DNA from: TMED26 sp002694075
Lineage (GTDB): Bacteria; Pseudomonadota; Alphaproteobacteria; Thalassobaculales; Thalassobaculaceae
Assembly: GCA_036160575.1 (NCBI GenBank)
Contig: JAYYDT010000004.1
Coordinates: 1-8,476 of the forward strand
Reading direction: 5' to 3'
DNA length: 8,476 nucleotides
Shown here: piece after piece, positions 1-5,205 of the stretch
Layout of the letters: every line of letters begins with the position of its first letter
How positions within the stretch are numbered: the first letter of the stretch is position 1
Notes under the pieces: model-generated
What the model was told of the DNA's origin: nothing
The model's input: only the letters and a program-made list of their open reading frames with translations
Databases searched by the model: none
Program-made: the position numbers and the translations under genes

Positions 1-172
1 CGTCGAAGCCGTAGCCATGCTCGTTCATGGCCAAGCGAATGGTGTGCGGCGACCGCCAGAACGTGGCGTCCAGCACGTCCACATCCTTGTCGATCAAAGC
101 CTGCTCATAGGCTTCGAATTTTTCGCGAATTTCGGCCACAATCTCGGGGATATTAGGGGTCAGATCAGCCAT
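1..172 (-). CDS. AtzH/HpxZ-like (DUF3225, SnoaL-fold) protein, N-terminal part
   Basis: Only the first 57 codons are inside the window; the gene runs off the left edge. The visible protein begins MADLTPNIPEIVAEIREKFE and continues with a YEQAL segment, a VDVLDATFW segment and an HGYGFD segment. This matches the start of the AtzH/HpxZ family as I remember it (a helix ending in FExYExAL, then DVLDELFW, then a YGYD/YGFD turn). These are small SnoaL-fold proteins found beside amidases in oxalurate (hpx) and s-triazine/biuret (atz) catabolic clusters, and their own activity is poorly defined. The ATG at 172 lies inside the 3' end of the upstream amidase (8-nt overlap), and a GGAG at 180-183 sits 7 nt before it, which suggests translational coupling. 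The pairing with an amidase supports the family call. The substrate pathway cannot be told from this fragment. Confidence 0.72.
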   Translation of the reverse strand, partial: MADLTPNIPEIVAEIREKFEAYEQALIDKDVDVLDATFWRSPHTIRLAMNEHGYGFD

Positions 173-1346
173 CAAGGGTCTCCAGTTTTTCGGCCAAGCG
201 CACCAGGTCCATGTCATGGCCGGGGCTGGCCAGCAAGGACAGACCAACAGGCCGGCCGTCGTCGAGACGGGCGCCCGGCACGTTTATCTGCGGCAGGCCG
301 GCCAATCCGCCATGGGCGCAAAGACACAAAATCTGCTCGCGCAGGGCATTTTGTTCGGTCAGGGGCAGGCCGGTGGGCGGCGCCGCGAAGGGGGTTGTCG
401 GCATCGCCAAAACGGTGCCTGGCGGCACCAAATCATTGAGCCGAGCGCGCGCCTCGCGGCGCATCAGACCGGCCCATTGCCGGTCGCTGTCGCTGACCAG
501 CGATCCCATGATCAGGCCGCGCGCGACATTGAAGGCCAAGGGCGGGTTGTCCCGGTCAAGCCAATCGCGAAAGGTTTGCCAAGCCTCGGCGGGTTGCAGG
601 GTCCGCTGGGCCCGCCCCCACACCGACAGGCCGGGCGGCGCCATCACCTCGTGGGCGACGCTCTCGACCACGCCGGCGAGCCGGTCGAGCAAGGGGGCAA
701 GCGCCGCCCGAACCGCCGCCTCGGCGAAGCCGAAAGCGTCCCGGGCGACGACCAAGCGGCGCGGCGGCGTGCCACCCTCGTCCGCCAGCATGACCGCCGA
801 GACCCGCGCGAAGGTGGCCGCGTCTCGCGCGAACCAGCCGGTGGTGTCGGAACTCGGCGCCTGCGCCATCATGCCGTCGAGGGGGAGGCGCCCATGGCTC
901 GGCCGGATGCCGTAAAGCCCGCAAAAACTGGCCGGCACCCGCACCGAGCCGCCGGTGTCGGTGCCCAGCGCGGTATCGACCAGGCCGGCGGCCACCGCCG
1001 CCGCCGAACCGGAGGAGGAGCCCCCCGGCACATGACCGGGCGCGGCGCTGTTACGCGGCGTTCCGAAAAAGGCGTTTTCGCCGAGAATGCCGAGCGAAAC
1101 CTCGTCGGTAATGGTTTTCCCGGCCAAATCGGCGCCGGCGCCAAGCAGACGCGCGACCGCCCAGGCGTGGGTTTCGGCCGGCGCGCGGCCCGCCGCCCAG
1201 GCCGGATTGCCGCCACCGGTGACATGGCCGGCGACGTCGAACAAATCCTTGGCCGCGAAGCTGAGCCCACTAAGCGGCCCGCCGGGCACGCCCGCTTCGG
1301 TCGCCCGCGGCCCGGGCAGGAAGGCGTCAACAGGGTCGTCAATCAT
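165..1346 (-). CDS. Amidase-signature family hydrolase, AMI1-like
   Basis: This encodes a 393-residue enzyme expected to hydrolyse a carboxamide to a carboxylate plus ammonia in the cytoplasm. The Ser-cisSer-Lys triad of the amidase-signature family is visible: Lys33 in FAAKDLFDVAG, the cis-Ser at about 110 in GGSSSGSA, and the nucleophile Ser134 in GTDTGGSVRVPA. The C-terminal part has the usual PTTP and RPVGLSLLA segments. From memory the core resembles plant AMI1 (indole-3-acetamide hydrolase) more than GatA, in the stretches KDLFDVAGHVTGGGNP, GENAFFGTPRN and VPASFCGLYGIRPSHG. The length also suits the short AMI1-type form (about 400-425 aa) rather than GatA (about 485 aa). The ATG at 1346 is 11 nt after GGGGAGG (1358-1364). 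In-frame TTG at 1352 (5 nt spacing) and GTG at 1358 are alternative starts. It is the middle gene of a minus-strand unit, 17 nt after the phosphatase and overlapping the AtzH-like gene. The substrate is not predictable. Confidence 0.9.
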   Translation of the reverse strand: MIDDPVDAFLPGPRATEAGVPGGPLSGLSFAAKDLFDVAGHVTGGGNPAWAAGRAPAETHAWAVARLLGAGADLAGKTITDEVSLGILGENAFFGTPRNSAAPGHVPGGSSSGSAAAVAAGLVDTALGTDTGGSVRVPASFCGLYGIRPSHGRLPLDGMMAQAPSSDTTGWFARDAATFARVSAVMLADEGGTPPRRLVVARDAFGFAEAAVRAALAPLLDRLAGVVESVAHEVMAPPGLSVWGRAQRTLQPAEAWQTFRDWLDRDNPPLAFNVARGLIMGSLVSDSDRQWAGLMRREARARLNDLVPPGTVLAMPTTPFAAPPTGLPLTEQNALREQILCLCAHGGLAGLPQINVPGARLDDGRPVGLSLLASPGHDMDLVRLAEKLETLDG

Positions 1347-1357
1347 CGTCAAAGCCA

Positions 1358-1364
1358 CCTCCCC
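1358..1364 (-). promoter_or_regulatory. Ribosome binding site of the amidase gene
   Basis: GGGGAGG overlaps the TAG stop (1364-1366) of the upstream phosphatase gene by one base. It is 11 nt before the ATG at 1346, 5 nt before a TTG at 1352, and overlaps the GTG at 1358. The overlap makes the GTG the least likely start. Confidence 0.6.
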
Positions 1365-2068
1365 TAAGTCAACTGGCCGCTGGCGGCGTGCAGGGTCGCC
1401 CGCACATGCTCGGTTTCATTGAAGCTGCGCACTTTGATCACCGGGCCATCGACCACGATGCGACTGATCGAGCCATTGTCGGCGCCATGGAAGCTAAAGG
1501 CACCCGCGCCGGTGGCGTGGGCCAGGATATGACCAATCACCCCGCCATGGACGACGGCGACCACCGTGGCGCCCGGATGGGCGGCGTGGATCCGGCCGAG
1601 GCCGGCGGTCACCCGCCGGTTGAGCGTCGCCCAATCCTCGGCGCCAGGGATCACATCCCAGCGCTGTTCAGCCTGCATTTGGTGATAGATCGGGTCGCCG
1701 GCAGCCGCCTTCATACGCAGCACGCCGCCCTCCCATTCGCCCAGCAGCACCTCACGCAAATCGGCCTCGATACGCACCGGCAAGCCCAAATGATCGGCCA
1801 ATGGCCGCGCCGTCTCTTGCGTCCGCCGCAAGCTGGTGGCGTAAATCGCGTGGATCGTCTCACGCGCGAGACGGTCGCGCACATGCAACGCCTGTTGGGC
1901 GCCATTGGGGTGCAGTTCGGGATCGCCATGGCCATCGACCAAGGGAAACGGCCGGTCCGGCGTGGCCGCGCGCGATTCGCCATGACGCACCAACAGGATT
2001 TGGGTGGCGCCGGCCGGCGGTTGATAGCTGTGCTGGCGAAATTCTTGCTGGCCCGTTTCCTCGGCCAT
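1364..2068 (-). CDS. Histidine phosphatase (phosphoglycerate-mutase-like) family protein
   Basis: The product has 234 residues. Arg28-His29-Gly30 in LLVRHGES is the family signature, with His29 the expected phospho-acceptor. Further family features are an LHPNGAQQA segment (about 52-60), SLRRTQETA (about 79-87, supplying a phosphate-binding Arg), LREVLLGEWEG (about 104-114, with a likely acid residue at Glu106) and the second catalytic His174 in VVHGGVIG. The family covers mutases, phosphatases of small phospho-metabolites such as CobC/PhoE types, and protein phosphatases; the substrate cannot be assigned. It is expected to be cytoplasmic, with no signal peptide or membrane segment. An upstream in-frame ATG at 2110 exists, but the ATG at 2068 has GGGAGG 7 nt before it, so the shorter form is preferred. 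It is the first gene of the minus-strand unit with the amidase and AtzH-like genes. The TAG stop at 1364-1366 shows that TAG terminates translation here. Confidence 0.9.
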   Translation of the reverse strand: MAEETGQQEFRQHSYQPPAGATQILLVRHGESRAATPDRPFPLVDGHGDPELHPNGAQQALHVRDRLARETIHAIYATSLRRTQETARPLADHLGLPVRIEADLREVLLGEWEGGVLRMKAAAGDPIYHQMQAEQRWDVIPGAEDWATLNRRVTAGLGRIHAAHPGATVVAVVHGGVIGHILAHATGAGAFSFHGADNGSISRIVVDGPVIKVRSFNETEHVRATLHAASGQLT

Positions 2069-2075
2069 GGTCGCG

Positions 2076-2081
2076 CCTCCC
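2076..2081 (-). promoter_or_regulatory. Ribosome binding site fixing the phosphatase start
   Basis: GGGAGG lies 7 nt upstream of the ATG at 2068. This favours that start over the in-frame ATG at 2110, which would add 14 residues before the conserved fold. Confidence 0.65.
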
Positions 2082-2158
2082 GTAAATATTCTCCTAGCGC
2101 CCGCCATCATGGCCCGCCCGATGATGCGGCGCTTCGCGTTGACCGGATTACTCTAGCA

Positions 2159-2192
2159 CCGCCGCGCGGCGGTTGTCGCCTGCCGCCAGGCG
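2159..2192. repeat. GC-rich palindrome plus hairpin in the divergent intergenic region
   Basis: CCGCCGCGCGGCGG at 2159-2172 is a perfect 14-bp palindrome. Four bases on, CGCCTG (2177-2182) and CAGGCG (2187-2192) form a 6-bp stem with a CCGC loop. The pair lies between the start of the minus-strand phosphatase unit (2068) and the start of the plus-strand permease (2285). It could be an operator for either gene, a structure in the permease leader, or simply GC-rich intergenic DNA. No T-tract follows on either strand, so a terminator is unlikely. I could not find a convincing -35/-10 pair nearby. Confidence 0.35.
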
Positions 2193-2272
2193 GCGGGGTG
2201 CCTGGGCCGGCCGGCGGAATGGGGCTAACGATCGCGCTCAATTCGCGCTATCTTCGCCGGCGATGCGTCGCC

Positions 2273-2279
2273 GGAGGGG
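2273..2279 (+). promoter_or_regulatory. Ribosome binding site fixing the permease GTG start
   Basis: GGAGGGG lies 5 nt before the GTG at 2285. The next in-frame upstream candidate, ATG at 2219, has only a weak GGCGGA before it and would add an arginine-rich extension ahead of the first membrane helix. Confidence 0.6.
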
Positions 2280-2284
2280 CCGCC

Positions 2285-3142
2285 GTGGCCAGGCTTTTGC
2301 CGTTTATTTTTGTCGTCTTATGGGCCTCGGCCTTTGTCAGCAGTAAAATCATCGTCGCCGACGCCACGCCGTTCGCCGCGTTGACTCTGCGTTATCTCAT
2401 CGTGAGCGCCGGGTTTTTAATCGTGGCGGCGATATGGCGCGAAAACCTGCGCGCCGCACCGGACGATATCGGCGCCGCCGCGCTGATCGGCGTGCTGTTC
2501 CATGGCGTCAGCATCGGCAGCGTTTTTTTCGCCGTCTCGGTCGGCCTGCCCGCCGGGATCGCCGCGCTGATCAACTCGATCCATCCGATTTTGACCAGCG
2601 CCTTGGCCGGCCCGTTGTTGGGCGAACGGGTCAGCCTCCGCCAATGGGTCGGGATCGTTTTAGGTTTCGGCGGTGTGGTTGTCGTCCTGGGCTTGGATGT
2701 CGGCGCCAACCTTCCGGCGGCCGGTGTGATGGCGGCGATAGCTGGGCTTTTCGCCCTAAGCGCCGCCACCTTGTGGCAGCGAAAACGCGCCAACCGCCTG
2801 TCCTTGACGGTCACCAATTTCTACCAAGCCGCCGCCGCCGGTCTGTTTCATCTCGCCGTCATGGCGCTGATCGAAACCCCGGCCATTGCCGTCACCCTGC
2901 CCTTCGTGGTGTCCCTCGGCTGGCAGATCGTGGCGATTTCCTTCGGCGCCTTTACGATTTTGCTGATCCTGCTCAAGTCCGGCTCGGCCAGCCAAACCTC
3001 GGCGCTGTTTTTCCTGGTGCCGCCAGTGTCCATCCTGATGGCTTGGGTGCTGCTCGGCGAAACCTTGAGCGCCATCGACTTGTTAGGGCTCGTGATCGCC
3101 ACCGTCGGGTTTTATTTGGCAGTGAACGGAAAGAGAACTTAA
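2285..3142 (+). CDS. EamA (DMT superfamily) permease
   Basis: A 285-residue, highly hydrophobic inner-membrane protein with the two-fold EamA layout of about ten transmembrane helices, close to the family's usual 290-300 residues. The first helix region carries FVVLWASAFVSSK, and residues to about 135 form the first EamA repeat, ending in LLGERVSLRQWVGIVLGFGG followed by VVVVLG. The second repeat (about 150-280) ends in the matching LLGETLSAIDLLGLVIATVG plus FYLAV. These LLGE-x(5-6)-hydrophobic glycine-rich segments are typical of the family. Members export or import amino acids, nucleosides and other small metabolites; the substrate here is unknown. GTG is the start because of the good ribosome binding site at 2273-2279. 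The open frame extends far upstream, but that part is antisense to the phosphatase gene. The permease is transcribed divergently from the amidase unit, so transport of a related metabolite is possible but unproven. Confidence 0.9.
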   Translation: MARLLPFIFVVLWASAFVSSKIIVADATPFAALTLRYLIVSAGFLIVAAIWRENLRAAPDDIGAAALIGVLFHGVSIGSVFFAVSVGLPAGIAALINSIHPILTSALAGPLLGERVSLRQWVGIVLGFGGVVVVLGLDVGANLPAAGVMAAIAGLFALSAATLWQRKRANRLSLTVTNFYQAAAAGLFHLAVMALIETPAIAVTLPFVVSLGWQIVAISFGAFTILLILLKSGSASQTSALFFLVPPVSILMAWVLLGETLSAIDLLGLVIATVGFYLAVNGKRT

Positions 3143-3502
3143 AATAGAGCTATAATTTTGACGGGCATTCCAAAAAATATGAACAGAAGAAAAAGCGCCT
3201 ACTGGCATAAAATACCATATTTTTCAGCAACTAAGCTACTTTTTGGTGGTACGGATAGCAAACTTTGCCGCCCATCTGTTAGGGCAAGAAATCCACCAAA
3301 GTGATCGATGCTTCCATCACGCCTTGTTAAGAACATCTAACGCCTGTTAAAAATTCGATAATTGACCGTCACTGTTATGTTTCGCTGATGGTCAGACCTG
3401 CCGCCACCTCTAGAAGGGCTGCAGCCACGTTAAGCGAGACAAATAATGGGAACCTCCTAGGTATCGATGACCAGTTTTTATTTCCCATTGATTGTTTTGA
3501 AA
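3143..3502. other. AT-richer intergenic stretch with an unassigned short ORF
   Basis: This stretch is distinctly richer in A and T than the flanking genes and marks the start of the decayed segment. On the minus strand, 3336-3199 can be read as a 45-codon ORF from ATG to TAG, with segments DHFGGFLALTDGRQ and VPPKSSLVAEKYGIL that look protein-like. I do not recognise it, it has no clear ribosome binding site, and it may be a scrap of a longer gene. On the plus strand, a run from ATG 3388 stays open into the aminotransferase frame, but its first 50 or so residues show no resemblance to that family. I see no promoter or insertion-sequence end that I would defend. Confidence 0.4.
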
Positions 3503-4587
3503 ATGAAAACTCGAATTCTTCACACAAAACCCTCGATTACGAAATTGAAGAGAGTTATGCGACTGACGCGGCCACCAACGGGTGGGGCGAAAAATGCTAC
3601 GCATACATTCAGCGCTTTGAGGATCTCTTTAAACATCACTTGGGTGTACAACACGCCCTTGCCACGTCAAGCTGCACGGGCGCTTTGCATATGGGGTTGG
3701 CAGCGCTTGGGATTGGCCCCGGTGACGAAGTGATCATGGCTGACACAAATTGGATCGCTACAGCGGCGCCTATTGTTCAGCTTGGCGCAAAACCGGTATC
3801 CGTCGATATTCTTACAGACAGTTGGTGCATCGATTTAGATAAAGCCGAGGGCGCAATCACCCAGCACACCAAGACAATGGTCGCCGTTTACCCATATGGC
3901 AAATTGTGTGACATGGTACGTTTGCTGGCGATTGGCAAGAAATACGGCATCCCCATCATTGAGGATGCCGCCGAGGCAATTGGCTCTGCGCATCACGGGA
4001 AAGCCGCCGGCACGCTTGGCAAGTTCGGCGCGTTTTCTTTTCACGGTTCCAAAACGTTAACCACCGGCGAAGGCGGCATGTTTGTCACCGACGACGCCGA
4101 CCTGTTCGAGCGGGTGTTGACCTTGAGCAATCATGCGCGCGCGAAACCAAAAGAAGCAATTCTGGGCGGATATGGTCGGGTTTAAGTACAAGATATCCAA
4201 TATTCAGGCAGCCATCGGCTGTGCTCAGGTGGGATGATTGGATGAACTGGTCCGTCGCAAAAAGGAAATCCTTAACAGTTACCTAAAGGCTTTTGAAAAA
4301 ATACCAGGTATCCAGATGAACCCCGAACCCGAAGGAACCGTCAAGGGGGCGTGGATGCCGACGGTGGTGTTCAGTGAAGCGTCAGGGGTGATGCGGGAAG
4401 AAATGCAAAAGACATTTTCCGCTGAGAATATTGATGCGCGAGTATTTTTTTGGCCTCTTTCCATTTCAGATATGTTCGAGTCAAGACTAGAAAATGAATT
4501 TCCTGGTCAATTCCGCATAGGACGCTGAATTCACCCAATTATCATAAAATGACTTGAGCGAATATTGAAAGAATTACTGATATTTAA
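3503..4587 (+). pseudogene. DegT/DnrJ/EryC1/StrS-family sugar aminotransferase, multiply disabled
   Basis: When intact this would be a PLP-dependent aminotransferase of nucleotide-sugar metabolism (perosamine-synthase-like), about 360 residues. Conserved pieces appear in order but in changing frames. MKTRILHTKPSIT is in frame 2 from 3503. The frame then shifts near 3541, where one lost base restores a TEIEESYATDAATNGWG reading. Frame 1 carries LATSSCTGALHMGLAALGIG, GPGDEV, the IIEDAAEAIG segment and GAFSFHGSKTLTTGEGG, with the PLP lysine codon at 4051-4053. A one-base gain near 4156 (GAA-G-CAA) moves the gene to frame 2, giving QFWADMVGFKYKISNIQAA. TGA at 4235-4237 replaces an expected Arg codon (likely CGA). 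Frame 2 continues through GAWMPTVVF and ENIDARVFFWPLS. A third shift at about 4495-4510 returns to frame 1 for IPHRTLNSPNYHKMT, then TGA at 4555-4557, a short IERITDI tail and TAA. No product can be made from this copy. It may be a relic of a surface-polysaccharide or glycosylation locus. Confidence 0.88.
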
Positions 4588-4820
4588 AAAAGCTATCCGC
4601 TTAGCTTTCCTATTATAATTATTAGAGTTATTTACTATATGGATATTGAGGCGTTATTTTTTATTTAAATCGAAACTTTCTATTCCGCAAAAATTTAAAA
4701 GAGAGGACATTTGTCCTAATCCCTTTCAATAATGAAGAAAAAATAAGCTGGGCATACTATCTAATATACTTTTCCTTCACTCTATCCGTCTTTTATAAAG
4801 GTGTTTGAAAATTTTTTAAT
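4588..4820. other. AT-rich intergenic stretch
   Basis: This is the most AT-rich part of the window. It contains an inverted repeat AGGACA-TT-TGTCCT (4704-4717) and a 7-bp stem AAAGCTA/TAGCTTT with a 6-base loop at about 4589-4608, just after the dead aminotransferase. The latter has no clear U-tract, so I do not call a terminator. On the plus strand, 4650-4805 is open for 52 codons with no start codon. It can be read to include RTFVLIPFNNEEKISW and YYLIYFSFTLSVFYKGV, which might be a gene remnant but matches no family I know. Chance open frames are less expected at this AT content, so the stretch merits a database search. Confidence 0.35.
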
Positions 4821-5027
4821 TCACCAGCAGCACGTAGCGGGCATTCGCAGTATGGCTTTTTTCTTGCCGCTGAACATCGCCTCTCCCCTCAGGGAATGAT
4901 CGATATTCAACTCAAGCATCCGCTGGTTGGCAGCGATTGGCCTCACCGTATCGAAACACAGCCCGTGGCCAGCATGGCAATTAATACCAAGCTGATCTGA
5001 CAGTTTGGGCGCGCCGACCCTCGGAAA
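4821..5027 (-). pseudogene. pdxJ: pdxJ C-terminal remnant (pyridoxine 5'-phosphate synthase)
   Basis: Read on the minus strand, this 68-codon piece carries the closing section of PdxJ, the enzyme that condenses 1-deoxyxylulose 5-phosphate with 3-amino-2-oxopropyl phosphate in vitamin B6 synthesis. The diagnostic HAGHGL (4976-4959) is followed by DTVRPIAA, then LELNIDHSLRGEAMFSG and AILRM, ending at TGA (4823-4821) near the family's normal C-terminus. As remembered, the family has ELNIGHxLIGEAIFxGL there, so the conserved Gly is Asp and the Leu-Ile before GEA is changed. The frame is closed by TAA at 5030-5028. The N-terminal two thirds of the roughly 240-residue protein are absent; I could not find them between here and the TPR gene. 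No start codon or ribosome binding site is evident. It is therefore a dead fragment, and a working pdxJ is expected elsewhere in the genome. Confidence 0.82.
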
Positions 5028-5205
5028 TTAAATACCGCCGTTGGTGTCGAGAGGTGCTCGCCTTATCGTTTCATACGCCGTTCATTCGGATAATATGTAA
5101 GCACTAATTAAGATTCCAGCATCTCCGCGCTGCCTACTAAACGCACAGGCGCGCGGCCTGCCATTGCGCGAGTTCATCGGGAAATCGAAGCGTGGGTTAA
5201 TGCTA
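5028..5205. other. Leader region of the TPR gene
   Basis: No gene is seen between the pdxJ scrap and the TPR gene. GATAATAT at about 5089-5096 resembles a -10 element, but no good -35 hexamer lies 16-18 nt before it, so a promoter is only possible. The TPR frame is open back to TTG at 5164, but that extension is not supported by a ribosome binding site. Further pdxJ sequence could not be recovered here in any frame by eye. Confidence 0.3.

Noticed and set aside
216..1367. 383-codon plus-strand open frame
   Set aside because: It is the shadow of the amidase gene on the opposite strand. Its composition is Arg/Gly/Ala-rich without motifs, while the minus strand has a complete catalytic triad.
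1388..2284. Long upstream extension of the permease reading frame (about 299 codons)
   Set aside because: It is antisense to the well-supported phosphatase gene and its translation is rich in His, Arg and Gly with no family resemblance. The permease has a clear ribosome binding site and GTG start at 2285.
3143..3165. Rho-independent terminator just after the permease stop (AAAATAG...CTATAATTTT)
   Set aside because: The stem is A/T only with unpaired bases and no following U-tract, so it is too weak to call.
3388..3540. N-terminal extension MVRPAATS... as the true start of the aminotransferase
   Set aside because: These residues show no resemblance to the family, while the overlapping frame from ATG 3503 gives the expected KPSIT entry segment, showing that a frameshift joins them by accident.
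5164..5205. TTG at 5164 as the TPR protein start
   Set aside because: There is no ribosome binding site, the codon is rare as a start, and the added residues are not needed for the TPR fold; ATG at 5206 or 5200 is better.
3143..5205. Insertion sequence or transposase as the cause of the decayed islet
   Set aside because: I looked for transposase motifs and terminal inverted repeats at the borders on both strands and found none that I could defend.
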